Of a stretch of 61,803 bases of DNA, positions 8,478 to 16,869 are shown piece by piece. The stretch is from Candidatus Nanopelagicales bacterium (GTDB lineage: Bacteria; Actinomycetota; Actinomycetes; S36-B12): positions 1 through 61,803 of the forward strand of contig JAQTZL010000003.1 of the NCBI GenBank assembly GCA_028687755.1. Direction: 5' to 3'. The first letter of the stretch is position 1; every line of letters begins with the position of its first letter. Both the position numbers and the translations under genes were made by a program. The notes under the pieces are model-generated. The model saw only the letters and a program-made list of their open reading frames with translations. It searched no databases and had not been told where the DNA came from.

Positions 8478-9017
8478 ATGAGCAATGTGTATGACTTCTC
8501 TGTAGCTGCTGCTGATGGCAGCACCGTTGGCCTTGATAACTATCAGGGCAAGGCACTCCTAATTGTGAATGTAGCGAGCAAGTGTGGATTGACGCCACAG
8601 TACGAAGGCCTTGAGGCTCTGAATCAAACTCACGCTGATCGTGGCTTGCAGATCCTGGGCTTCCCATGTAATCAATTTGGTGGGCAGGAACCAGGAACGG
8701 CTGACGAGATCGCAGATTTTTGTTCGTTGACGTACAACGTGACCTTCCCAATTCTTGCGAAGATCGATGTCAACGGCGAAGCAGCCGACCCGCTGTTCAC
8801 CTACTTGCGTGCTCAAGACCCAGGCGATTTCGGTCCACACAGCGGTCGCATCTTTGAACACATCAGCAATACCCGACCAGAAGCAATTGGTACTGACGAA
8901 GTTAAGTGGAATTTCACTAAGTTCCTCGTGGGCCGCGATGGCAATGTCATTCGTCGTTATGAGCCAGGCGTCACGCCGGAGGAAATTGCAGCTGATCTGG
9001 ATGCGGTGCTTGCCTAG
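8478..9017 (+). CDS. Glutathione peroxidase family thiol peroxidase
   Basis: A 179-aa peroxidase that reduces peroxides. The catalytic Cys lies in VNVASKCGLTPQY (cysteine, not selenocysteine), with the FPCNQFGGQEPG motif and the WNFTKFLVGRDG segment supplying Gln and Trp of the active site. Bacterial members mostly use thioredoxin rather than glutathione, and actinobacteria generally lack glutathione, so the name describes the family only. The start has a GAGGA site 5 bases upstream. A strong terminator follows. Confidence 0.92.
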   Translation: MSNVYDFSVAAADGSTVGLDNYQGKALLIVNVASKCGLTPQYEGLEALNQTHADRGLQILGFPCNQFGGQEPGTADEIADFCSLTYNVTFPILAKIDVNGEAADPLFTYLRAQDPGDFGPHSGRIFEHISNTRPEAIGTDEVKWNFTKFLVGRDGNVIRRYEPGVTPEEIAADLDAVLA

Positions 9018-9033
9018 ATCACACAGAGAACGC

Positions 9034-9069
9034 GAACGAGCCTCCTTGAAATTTCAAGGAGGCTCGTTC
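9034..9069 (+). terminator. Rho-independent terminator after the peroxidase gene
   Basis: A perfect 36-base palindrome (18-bp arms, centre near 9051) is followed by TTTCT. It lies 16 bases after the peroxidase stop. On the other strand it also faces the end of the gene at 9104-9523, but the adjacent T run favours the plus strand. Confidence 0.85.
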
Positions 9070-9103
9070 TTTCTGCGGGGTTGTTGATACCTCGCGCGTG
9101 TGC

Positions 9104-9523
9104 TTAGTTGTCGACGTGCTGACCCTTGACGTGCGGTGTCCAATTCGGGTTAATGGCAACCATTGCTGTTTGGCGAGCGGTGCGGGCAGCTTCCACAGTT
9201 GCCTTGCAGGTCGCCTTCGCCGCCGCCTTAGCTTCAGGGGTTGGGTTGGTTGCTAACACGGCTTTGAATTCAGCCTTCGCCTTGGCGACCGCTGCCTTGA
9301 ACGTCTCATTCACTGCCTTACGAGCCGTGGCATTGGCTTCGCGAAGTGCCTTCTTGGCTGGATCAGCCGTGTGGCTAGCTGTCGGATGAGGTGTTGCTTG
9401 AGTAGTCGCTGAACTTGTTGGAGTTGGTGTTGCGTCTGCAGCAAAGGCACTTCCTGTTGTGCCAATGAGCAGAAGTGAGCCCAAGCCAGCAGTTGCAATT
9501 GCGATGACTTTCTTGTTCTTCAT
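9104..9523 (-). CDS. Secreted Ala/Lys-rich helical protein, unknown function
   Basis: A 139-aa protein with a clear signal peptide (MKNKK, hydrophobic core, cleavage likely after GSAFA near residue 28). A Thr/Pro/Ser linker (about residues 30-55) and an Ala/Lys/Glu-rich region predicted to be helical or coiled-coil (about 56-125) follow. One cysteine is present (KATCKAT). An AGGAGAACTG site precedes the ATG. I do not recognise a family; it may be a small cell-surface or histone-like secreted protein. Confidence 0.7.
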   Translation of the reverse strand: MKNKKVIAIATAGLGSLLLIGTTGSAFAADATPTPTSSATTQATPHPTASHTADPAKKALREANATARKAVNETFKAAVAKAKAEFKAVLATNPTPEAKAAAKATCKATVEAARTARQTAMVAINPNWTPHVKGQHVDN

Positions 9524-9616
9524 CAGTTCTCCTTATCAATGCCTGTGTGGATTTGAATTAAGGATCGGGAGCAAATCTGTGAGAAGTCTGTGGATTGTCT
9601 CAATAGAAGCTGTGTA

Positions 9617-10732
9617 TTACTTCAGAACATCTTCGAGATGAGTGACGGGCAAAGCAAAGGCATCGGCAACTGCTGGATACACCACTTGTCCTTCATGAAT
9701 ATTCAACCCGAGTGCCAATGCGTGGTCGTCGACCATGGCGCGCCGCCAACCTTTGTTCGCAAGTTCAAGTGCATACGGGAGCGTGACGTTTGTCAACGCA
9801 AAGGTTGATGTGTGAGGTACTGCCGCAGGCATATTTGCTACGCAATAGAACAGTGACTCATGCACCGTAAACGTTGGATCCGCATGAGTAGTTGCGCGGG
9901 AATCCGCGAAACAACCGCCCTGGTCAATTGCTATATCTACGAGAACCGAGCCAGGCTTCATTTGCGCAACGAGTTCGTTACTGATCAGCTTTGGCGCCTT
10001 AGCGCCATGGATGAGCACCGCGCCAATTACAAGATCGGCGTCACGAACTGCCCGCTCAACCTCAAAATTATTTGAAGAAATTGTTTGCATGTGTCCCTGA
10101 TAAATCGCGTCGACCTCACGCAAGCGCGCAATATTGCGATCAAGTAGTAGTACTTCAGCCTGCATACCAAGTGCGATCGCTGCAGCATTCATGCCGGCAA
10201 CTCCCGCGCCGAGCACGACAACCTTTGCCGCGTAGGTTCCTGATACTCCACCAAGAAGAACACCTCGGCCACCGTTAACTGCCATCAAAGCCTGCGCTCC
10301 AACCTGGGGAGCTAGGCGCCCAGCAACTTCAGACATTGGTGCCAGCAGTGGCAGGGTTTGGTTAGGAAGCTCTACGGTTTCGTAAGCAACCGCTGTGGTG
10401 CCAGAGGTCAGTAATGCATCAGTGCATTCGCGTGATGCAGCTAGGTGAAGATAGGTAAACAGGATTTGATCCTTGCGCATATATTGATACTCAGCGGGGA
10501 CCGGCTCTTTGACCTTCATGAGCAGTTCGGCTTGTTCCCAAACGTCAGATGAGTTATCGGCAATCGTTGCACCCGCTGTAACGTATTCGTGATCAGGAAT
10601 CGATGACCCATCGCCCGCGCCACTTTCGATCACGACAGAGTGACCATGGCGCACAAATTCATTTACGCCAGCAGGAGTAATTGCTACTCGCGATTCCTGG
10701 CTCTTAATTTCCCGTGGAACACCGATTTTCAC
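9617..10732 (-). CDS. ald: Alanine dehydrogenase
   Basis: A 371-aa NAD-dependent enzyme interconverting L-alanine and pyruvate plus ammonia. It has the family N-terminus MKIGVPREIKSQESRVAITP, the catalytic Lys in LMKVKEP, the His in FTYLHLAA and the nucleotide-binding motif VLGAGVAGMNAA. Length matches the family. A GGAGA site precedes the ATG. The gene stands alone, with a divergent DUF5302 gene upstream. Confidence 0.95.
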   Translation of the reverse strand: MKIGVPREIKSQESRVAITPAGVNEFVRHGHSVVIESGAGDGSSIPDHEYVTAGATIADNSSDVWEQAELLMKVKEPVPAEYQYMRKDQILFTYLHLAASRECTDALLTSGTTAVAYETVELPNQTLPLLAPMSEVAGRLAPQVGAQALMAVNGGRGVLLGGVSGTYAAKVVVLGAGVAGMNAAAIALGMQAEVLLLDRNIARLREVDAIYQGHMQTISSNNFEVERAVRDADLVIGAVLIHGAKAPKLISNELVAQMKPGSVLVDIAIDQGGCFADSRATTHADPTFTVHESLFYCVANMPAAVPHTSTFALTNVTLPYALELANKGWRRAMVDDHALALGLNIHEGQVVYPAVADAFALPVTHLEDVLK

Positions 10733-10816
10733 GATCGTCTCCTTTGAAAGCTACTTTCCTGATCGTAAGCCGAGGGGCGTCATAATTCTTGGTCCCGGTG
10801 GTGCCAGACTGTACCC

Positions 10817-10987
10817 ATGGCCGATGAACAGCTCGATGCGCAACGTGAGAAATTCAAAGCAGCATTAGAAGCAAAGAAGAACAAGGGTCAGCAGGGCAGT
10901 CAGACCAAGGGCGGCGCCTCGAACGCTGGTAAAGACTCCTCAAAGGGTGCTGTTGCAAAGCGGGAGCATCGCCGCAAGAGCGGATGA
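10817..10987 (+). CDS. DUF5302 family small protein
   Basis: A 56-aa hydrophilic protein starting MADEQLDAQREKFKAALEAK, with a Gly/Ser/Lys-rich middle and the C-terminus KREHRRKSG. This layout (charged helix, flexible middle, RRKSG end) matches the DUF5302 family found in many actinobacteria. The ATG is 84 bp from the divergent ald start. The function is unknown. The acyltransferase gene starts 9 bp downstream. Confidence 0.75.
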   Translation: MADEQLDAQREKFKAALEAKKNKGQQGSQTKGGASNAGKDSSKGAVAKREHRRKSG

Positions 10988-10996
10988 TCCTTCGAA

Positions 10997-12082
10997 GTGA
11001 GTCAGATTCAACGCCCACGTATTGAGTGGATGGATCTTGTTAAAGGATCTTCCGTACTACTTGTTGTTCTTTTTCATGCAGAAATTCATATGTACAAGGT
11101 GCAATCAGATGGTGTAGCAGCAAATATTTGGCACACCGTCATGAACGTAACAGAACCCCTGCGTATGCCGATCTTTTTTCTCGTGTCCGGCATGCTTGCA
11201 GCGAGCGCTCTTTCGCGCCCTTGGGGTAAGTCGCGTCGACGCACATATGGAATGACGTATCTCTATTTGTTATGGAGCGCGATCTTTTTTACGGTGGTCG
11301 CTTTCTATGTCAAAGAAACACCCATCGAGGCCCTCATCGACTTTCCGCGGCGCTTAATCGTAGGTAGTAGCGGCTATTGGTATCTCTACGCTCTCTTGCT
11401 GTATTTCATCATTGCAAAAGCAGCACGACGGTGGCCGTTGTGGATAATTTTTGGGATAGCCGTGGCCTTGAACTTATTGAGGGCTCCTATTGCGCAGTGG
11501 AACAGGGATTACGTCGTGAATATTGATGGCGCGTCATCGATGACTGCCATTTCAGTGAACCTCGTGTTCTACCTTCTTGGCGCATATTACAAAGAAGTTA
11601 TTACGTGGGTTTCAGAGCGCGCTTCTTGGTTCTGGGTTATCGGCATTGTCGTTGTGGTTTCGGCTTACGGGTTCTGGCGTAATTCTGTGCCCGAGTTTTC
11701 CGAGACCACATATTTACCTGTCTCATTGGGATGGATCGTTGCCGGTGTAATGGCAGCTGAGTTGCTAGTGAAGCGCGAAGGTCCACGCAATTTTGGAACG
11801 TTCTTTGGCGCGCGTACGCTACCGATTTTCGTGGTGCAGTTCCCTTTACTCATGGCTCTTTCGTCGTATCTGCGAAACCATCGACCTGAGTATCTACACA
11901 ACGAAATCGTTCAGGTGTTCTTTCCGATCGTGGCAACAGTAATCATGGTGTCGATTGCACTCATGCTCTACCGAGTCACACAAAATAATCGTGGTCGCTT
12001 CCTATTTGAAGCCCCTCAATGGGTAGTTCAAGCGCCTCGTTCAACTCCACGCCCGGAACAAGAAAAGCAGGTATCGTCCTAG
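10997..12082 (+). CDS. Acyltransferase 3 family integral membrane protein (paralogue)
   Basis: A 361-aa polytopic membrane protein clearly homologous along its whole length to the one at 3903-4961: RPRIEWMDLVKG start, LFHAE with the conserved His, RPWGKSRRRTYG, GYWYLYALLLYF and ARTLPIFVVQFP. It starts at a GTG 9 bp after DUF5302. A Ser/Pro/Gln-rich C-terminal tail extends past the last helix. It probably transfers acyl groups to an extracytoplasmic acceptor. The following MDR gene starts 2 bp after its stop. Confidence 0.85.
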   Translation: MSQIQRPRIEWMDLVKGSSVLLVVLFHAEIHMYKVQSDGVAANIWHTVMNVTEPLRMPIFFLVSGMLAASALSRPWGKSRRRTYGMTYLYLLWSAIFFTVVAFYVKETPIEALIDFPRRLIVGSSGYWYLYALLLYFIIAKAARRWPLWIIFGIAVALNLLRAPIAQWNRDYVVNIDGASSMTAISVNLVFYLLGAYYKEVITWVSERASWFWVIGIVVVVSAYGFWRNSVPEFSETTYLPVSLGWIVAGVMAAELLVKREGPRNFGTFFGARTLPIFVVQFPLLMALSSYLRNHRPEYLHNEIVQVFFPIVATVIMVSIALMLYRVTQNNRGRFLFEAPQWVVQAPRSTPRPEQEKQVSS

Positions 12083-12084
12083 GC

Positions 12085-13035
12085 ATGAGAGCGGTAGGTG
12101 TACTTGAGTTTGGCGGTCCAGAGAAGTTGCAAGTGTTTGAGATGCCAACCCCTCTGCCCGGTGCAGGGCAAGTGCGAATCAGGGTGCATGCCGTTGCCGT
12201 AAATCCCACCGACACGTTGTTTCGCGAAGGTGCCATGGCAGCACGCGCAAAGATTCAAGAACCGCCGTTCATTCCGGGCATGGATGCGGCGGGAGTTATT
12301 GATGCCATTGGCCCGGATAATGATGATCGGTTGAAAGTTGGCGATCGAGTTGTTGCGATGGTGTTGCCGAGTAGTGAATTTGGTGGTGCATACGCGGAAC
12401 AAATCGTGTTGCCGTCAACATCAGTGGTGCACGCTCCAAAGTCTGCGGACTTTGCAGCCGCATCAACGTTGATTATGAATGTGATGACAGCTCGTCTGGC
12501 TCTTGACGCTCTTGCATTGAAGCCGGGAAGCACACTGGCAGTTACCGGCGCGGCCGGCGCATATGGCGCTTATGTCGTACAACTGGCACTCGCTGAAGGA
12601 TTGAAAGTCATTGCTGATGCAGCGCCATCAGATATCGAACTGGTGCGATCCCTTGGTGAAGTTCAGATCGTTCCTCGTGGCGATGATGTCGCCACACATA
12701 TTCTTGGGTTGTATCCAGAAGGTGTGGATGGATTTGCAGATGGGTCGATTCAAGACGAACTTGTTGTGCCCGCAATTAAGGATGGCGGGGCGCTGGCTGT
12801 GGTGCGTGGATGGAGCGGTGAGCCCGGTCGGGGGATTGCTGTGCATCGCATTGCAGTTCCTAAGGCGGCACATGACACTGCTGGAATGCAGCGAGTGGCA
12901 GAGCAGGTAGATGAATGTGTTCTGACTTTGCGTGTAGCCGATGTTCTGCCTGCCGACCAAGCTCAAATTGCACATGAACGCTTGCAAGCAGGCGGAGTGC
13001 GTGGCCGCATCGTTCTCGACTTCATAAATTTTTAA
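12085..13035 (+). CDS. NADP-dependent quinone-oxidoreductase-like MDR protein
   Basis: A 316-aa zinc-independent medium-chain dehydrogenase/reductase. It begins MRAVGVLEFGGPEKL, has the VNPTDTLFREG segment, FIPGMDAAGVI, and the nucleotide motif AVTGAAGAYGAYVVQLA near residue 155. No zinc-ligand cysteines of alcohol dehydrogenase are seen. Such enzymes reduce quinones or enones with NADPH. The ATG at 12085 follows the acyltransferase stop by 2 bp; an upstream in-frame start would overlap that gene and lacks family similarity. Confidence 0.85.
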   Translation: MRAVGVLEFGGPEKLQVFEMPTPLPGAGQVRIRVHAVAVNPTDTLFREGAMAARAKIQEPPFIPGMDAAGVIDAIGPDNDDRLKVGDRVVAMVLPSSEFGGAYAEQIVLPSTSVVHAPKSADFAAASTLIMNVMTARLALDALALKPGSTLAVTGAAGAYGAYVVQLALAEGLKVIADAAPSDIELVRSLGEVQIVPRGDDVATHILGLYPEGVDGFADGSIQDELVVPAIKDGGALAVVRGWSGEPGRGIAVHRIAVPKAAHDTAGMQRVAEQVDECVLTLRVADVLPADQAQIAHERLQAGGVRGRIVLDFINF

Positions 13036-13065
13036 GTAACTCTCGTACACCAGATTGGGTTAGCC

Positions 13066-13779
13066 ATGGGTCGCGTTAATGGAAAAGTTGCCATCGTCAC
13101 CGGTGGGGCGATGGGTATTGGCGCTGCGCATTGCCGCGAACTTGCAGTTGAAGGTGCGCATGTGGTGCTGTGTGATGTCGCGGATGAGCAAGGCGCTGCA
13201 CTTGCTACCGAAATTGGGGCGACGTATAGGCATCTGGATGTATCACAAGAGGACGAATGGGCAGCTGTTGTCGCGGAGACGGTGTCCACGCTCGGAAACA
13301 TCGACATCTTGGTCAACAACGCAGGCATTGCTGCCCTCACACCAATCGCGACCGCAAGTACATCTGACTGGGATCGCGTAATTGCCGTCAATCTCACCGG
13401 AACGTTCTTCGGCATGCGTGCAGTGGCTGCATCAATGAAAGACGCTGGCGGCGGTGTCATTGTGAATACTTCTTCAGTTGCCGGTTTGGTGGGAACTCCA
13501 GGAATTAGCGCCTATGTCGCAAGCAAATGGGGAGTTCGAGGTATGACCAAATCCGCAGCCATGGATCTTGGCCCTGACAACATTCGGGTATTTTCAATTC
13601 ATCCCGGCGCAATTGACACTCCCATGAGTCCGGCTGGTGATCGCAAGCCGGGAGGGCAAATCATTCCTCGCTGGGGTCATGCGGATGAAGTAGCAAAGAT
13701 GATGATGTTTCTTGTCACTGATGCGACATTTTCAACGGGTACAGAATTCGTCATCGATGGTGGGTTTACCGCACGTTAA
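13066..13779 (+). CDS. Short-chain dehydrogenase/reductase
   Basis: A 237-aa classical SDR resembling 3alpha/20beta-hydroxysteroid dehydrogenases. TGGAMGIGAAH is at about residues 12-22, Asp in LCDVADEQG favours NAD, NNAGI is near 85, NTSSVAG contains the catalytic Ser, and YVASKWG gives the Tyr/Lys pair. The C-terminus FVIDGGFTAR is typical. The gap to the MDR gene is 30 bp, so they may be co-transcribed. The substrate is not known. Confidence 0.88.
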   Translation: MGRVNGKVAIVTGGAMGIGAAHCRELAVEGAHVVLCDVADEQGAALATEIGATYRHLDVSQEDEWAAVVAETVSTLGNIDILVNNAGIAALTPIATASTSDWDRVIAVNLTGTFFGMRAVAASMKDAGGGVIVNTSSVAGLVGTPGISAYVASKWGVRGMTKSAAMDLGPDNIRVFSIHPGAIDTPMSPAGDRKPGGQIIPRWGHADEVAKMMMFLVTDATFSTGTEFVIDGGFTAR

Positions 13780-13826
13780 GAGTGTCGGTCACGCTCGAAA
13801 GAGCAATGGGTTCATAGTGTGAAGGC

Positions 13827-15446
13827 ATGTCGATTCGCATGCCATCTCGCCCAATTGTCGCCGCAGCAGCTCTTGCAATTTCACTTGCAGGCCTTGCTGT
13901 TCCAAGTTTTGCTGCCACCGGGGACGACTCCTCATTCGCGCTCGCAGCTGGATCTTCACCATTTGGGTCAGTTCTTGGCCCGGACAACAACATCTGGGTT
14001 ACCACTGGCGCAGCCAACTCAATCGCCAAGGTCGATGCCAAAGGCGTAGTGACCAACTACCCAGTGCCCACTGCTGCTTCAAATCCTCGCTTTATCACCG
14101 TTGGCTCTGACCGCAACCTTTGGTTTACCGAGCAGGCGGGTAACAAGATTGGCCGGATCACCACTGCAGGTGTGATCACTGAATTTGCAGTACCAACTGC
14201 GGCCTCAGAACCTGTTGTGATTGCTCCAGGCCCAGATGGCAACCTTTGGTTTACCGAGCAGGCGGGTAACAAGATTGGTCGCATCACCACTGCAGGTGTG
14301 ATCACTGAGTTTGCGATACCAACTCCAGCATCGGCACCGTATGCGATTGTCGCTGGTCCAACCGGTAGTAACGACATGTACTTCACCGAATCTGCCGGAG
14401 ACAAAATCGGCAAGATCACCTCATCGGGCACGATCACTGAAATTGCGTTGGCTGCAGGTTCAAAGCCAGCAGGTATCACCACTGTGGCTTCGACCTTATG
14501 GATTGCTGAATTTGGCACCAACAAGGTGGCTCAGCTCCAAGGGAATACGGTGCTGGAAATCAGCATGCCGGCCGGCACCTCACCAATCTGGGTCACTCAG
14601 GGCCCTGGCCCAACCATGTGGGTTTCGTTATACGGCACATCGCAGATGGCAGTACTCTCAGCAGCTGGAGCTCTTCAAGCAACATATGCGCTTGAAGCAG
14701 GAGCCAAGCCTGCAGTGTCAGCGCAAGGTGCCGATGGCAATATGTGGGTTGCGCTGAACGGAAACGGCAAGGTTGGCCGGGTGCTTTCTGGTCAGACACC
14801 AATCGTTGCAACAGCACCTGCGGTAACTCCGACAACCGCTGCTGTTGGAGCAACACTTACCGCTTCATCAGGTGTGTGGGCGTATGAGCCAACCGCCTAT
14901 GTGTACTCGTGGCAGAGCTGCACTACCAACGCGACAACAAGCTGCACGGTTATCGCGAATGCAACTGCAGCTACCTACGTAGTGACAGCGGCTGACTCAG
15001 GCAAGTTCATTGGCGCAAAGGTTGCTGCAACGAACCTCAACGGTACTGTTGCGGCAGTTTCTACGAACCTTGTCCAAATTGGCGGCAGTGCAACTCCTTC
15101 GCCTACTCCAACGCCAACGCCTACGTCGACCTCAGCAGCTAAGCCTGTTCCAACATTTGTGACAGTCAATGCAGCACCAAAGGTCGGCCGTGGCAAAGCA
15201 ACAGTGATCACGCTGTCACTGAGCCCTAACACGGCTGCTGGTTTGGTGAACATCACATTTAAGGGCGGGTCAACAAAGGCCGTAGTAAAAGCTCTTAAGC
15301 CAACCAATGGTTTGCTCACCACCACTTGGACACCACCTGCAAACTGGCCGCTTGGCAAAACCCGTGTAACTGCACGGTTCTTCCCAACCACGCCAACTGC
15401 GAATTTGCGCGGCAGTGGTTACGACATCATCAAGGTGCGCAAGTAG
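13827..15446 (+). CDS. Secreted Vgb-like (virginiamycin B lyase family) beta-propeller protein
   Basis: A 539-aa exported protein. A signal peptide (about residues 1-30) is followed by a propeller of repeats carrying NLWFTEQAGNKIGRIT-type blades (about 45-330). An Ig-like domain with two cysteines (about 335-425), a Pro/Thr-Ser linker (PTPTPTPTSTS) and a C-terminal Ig-like domain complete it. Blades are about 42 aa and two are nearly identical in DNA. True Vgb opens streptogramin lactones; related secreted propellers have no known activity, so lyase function should not be assumed. Confidence 0.8.
   Translation: MSIRMPSRPIVAAAALAISLAGLAVPSFAATGDDSSFALAAGSSPFGSVLGPDNNIWVTTGAANSIAKVDAKGVVTNYPVPTAASNPRFITVGSDRNLWFTEQAGNKIGRITTAGVITEFAVPTAASEPVVIAPGPDGNLWFTEQAGNKIGRITTAGVITEFAIPTPASAPYAIVAGPTGSNDMYFTESAGDKIGKITSSGTITEIALAAGSKPAGITTVASTLWIAEFGTNKVAQLQGNTVLEISMPAGTSPIWVTQGPGPTMWVSLYGTSQMAVLSAAGALQATYALEAGAKPAVSAQGADGNMWVALNGNGKVGRVLSGQTPIVATAPAVTPTTAAVGATLTASSGVWAYEPTAYVYSWQSCTTNATTSCTVIANATAATYVVTAADSGKFIGAKVAATNLNGTVAAVSTNLVQIGGSATPSPTPTPTPTSTSAAKPVPTFVTVNAAPKVGRGKATVITLSLSPNTAAGLVNITFKGGSTKAVVKALKPTNGLLTTTWTPPANWPLGKTRVTARFFPTTPTANLRGSGYDIIKVRK
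14115..14366 (+). repeat. Near-identical tandem propeller repeat, 126-bp unit
   Basis: Two consecutive 126-bp (42-codon) units beginning at 14115 and 14241 are nearly identical over their first roughly 75 bases, differing mainly at silent positions. Other blades of the same gene are much more diverged. This indicates a recent in-frame duplication or gene conversion of one blade. Confidence 0.75.
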
Positions 15447-15474
15447 TAGCTCCTGCGTGCAGAGAACTTCTGGA

Positions 15475-15516
15475 CGTTGCTGACGTGCTTTGCGAGTTAC
15501 GAGTACGTCAGCAACG
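15475..15516 (+). terminator. Hairpin after the Vgb-like gene, overlapping the CoA-transferase 3' end
   Basis: Perfect 12-bp arms CGTTGCTGACGT (15475-15486) and ACGTCAGCAACG (15505-15516) surround an 18-base loop. The right arm lies inside the last codons of the convergent CoA-transferase subunit B gene. There is no obvious T run, so termination is likely but not certain. Confidence 0.4.
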
Positions 15517-16165
15517 CAACAGGAACACGCGAACGCAATTCGTCGACGCTCATCGAAAATGTTTCTCGCACGTGCACCGCACCATTTTCTAGAATGAATA
15601 TTGCGACATCGGTGTAAATACGACTCACGCAACCAAGCCCAGTGAGTGGGTAGGTGCATTCATTCACGAGCTTTGAAGAACCATCCTTGGCGAACAAGGT
15701 CATCATTGTGTAGACGTCCTTGGCGCCAACCGCTAAATCCATTGCTCCGCCAACTGCGGGGATTGAATCATCGCCACCCGTGCTCCAGTTTGCTAGGTCG
15801 CCCTTAGCTGATACCTGGAAAGCACCCATGACACAGACATCGAGATGGCCGCCACGCATCATCGCGAATGAATCTGCATGATGAAAATATGCCGAGCCTG
15901 GAAGTTCGGTTACTGGAATCTTTCCGGCGTTAATCAGATCAAGGTCAATGGCATCGCCAACGGCTTGAGGACCCATGCCAAGCATGCCGTTTTCCGTGTG
16001 CAAGATGACGCCGCGTTCAGGGGTGAGGTAATCAGACACCTTCGTTGGTTGGCCGATGCCCAAGTTCACGAATGAATTTGCTGGGATGTCTTCGGCGACC
16101 AACTTCGCCATCGCATCGCGATCAAGTGGTGCTGCATCTAGATGTTCAACCGTATGGAAACTCAT
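15497..16165 (-). CDS. pcaJ: 3-oxoacid/3-oxoadipate CoA-transferase subunit B
   Basis: A 222-aa beta subunit of a class I CoA-transferase. The catalytic glutamate lies in ILHTENGMLGMGP near residue 60; a glycine-rich NLGIGQPTKV segment precedes it. It moves CoA from succinyl-CoA to a 3-oxoacid. It overlaps subunit A by 4 bp and is followed upstream by a PcaF-like thiolase, which favours 3-oxoadipate as substrate, but acetoacetate (ScoAB) cannot be excluded. The gene symbol is tentative. Confidence 0.85.
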   Translation of the reverse strand: MSFHTVEHLDAAPLDRDAMAKLVAEDIPANSFVNLGIGQPTKVSDYLTPERGVILHTENGMLGMGPQAVGDAIDLDLINAGKIPVTELPGSAYFHHADSFAMMRGGHLDVCVMGAFQVSAKGDLANWSTGGDDSIPAVGGAMDLAVGAKDVYTMMTLFAKDGSSKLVNECTYPLTGLGCVSRIYTDVAIFILENGAVHVRETFSMSVDELRSRVPVALLTYS

Positions 16166-16851
16166 GCCGTTGCCTTTCCGTGGGTTGCGTCTGCATCTAC
16201 TTGTACGACTGTGTCAACGTAAATACAAGGTGTCACGATGACTTCCGGATCAAGTGCTCCGGTCTCAACAATTTCGGATACTTGCACGATCGAAGCGTTC
16301 GCTGCTGCGGCCATAATCGGGCCGAAGTTGCGGGCCGTCTTGCGATACACGAGGTTGCCCATGCCGTCAGAGATATGTGCTTTTACTAAAGCAAAGTCAC
16401 CTCGAATTGGAAGTTCAAGCACATATTCCTTGCCATCAAAGATGCGTGACTCTTTGCCAATAGCCAGTGGAGTGCCTGCTGAAGTTCGTGTGTAGAAACC
16501 AGCAATGCCAGCGCCACCAGCGCGGATTCGCTCAGCAAGGGTTCCCTGTGGAACCACCTCGAGTTCGATCTTTCCGGAACGGTAGAGATCATCGAAGATG
16601 TAGCTGTCTACTTGGCGCGGGAACGAGCAAATAATGCGTGAAACCAGACCCGCACCCAAGAGAGCAGCGAGTCCGACATCGCCATTGCCTGCGTTGTTGT
16701 TCACCACAGTGAGATTGCCAGCTCCGTGGCGACGCAGTGCATCTATCAATTCAATGGGTTGGCCAGCTGTGCCAAAGCCACCAATGAGAACAGTGGATCC
16801 TTCTGTAATTGCAGAGACAGCCTCGTCAGCGCTCTGAGCAATCTTCAACAT
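16162..16851 (-). CDS. pcaI: 3-oxoacid/3-oxoadipate CoA-transferase subunit A
   Basis: A 229-aa alpha subunit of a class I CoA-transferase, with the CoA-binding signature VLIGGFGTAGQPIELIDAL near residue 20, NNNAGNGDVGLAALLGAG, and EVVPQGTLAERIRAGGAGI. It forms the heteromer with the 4-bp-overlapping subunit B. Its start is 18 bp after the thiolase stop, making a three-gene operon for the last two steps of beta-ketoadipate degradation. The symbol is tentative for the same reason as its partner. Confidence 0.85.
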   Translation of the reverse strand: MLKIAQSADEAVSAITEGSTVLIGGFGTAGQPIELIDALRRHGAGNLTVVNNNAGNGDVGLAALLGAGLVSRIICSFPRQVDSYIFDDLYRSGKIELEVVPQGTLAERIRAGGAGIAGFYTRTSAGTPLAIGKESRIFDGKEYVLELPIRGDFALVKAHISDGMGNLVYRKTARNFGPIMAAAANASIVQVSEIVETGALDPEVIVTPCIYVDTVVQVDADATHGKATA

Positions 16852-16869
16852 GTGATTCCTTCAGTGCAG

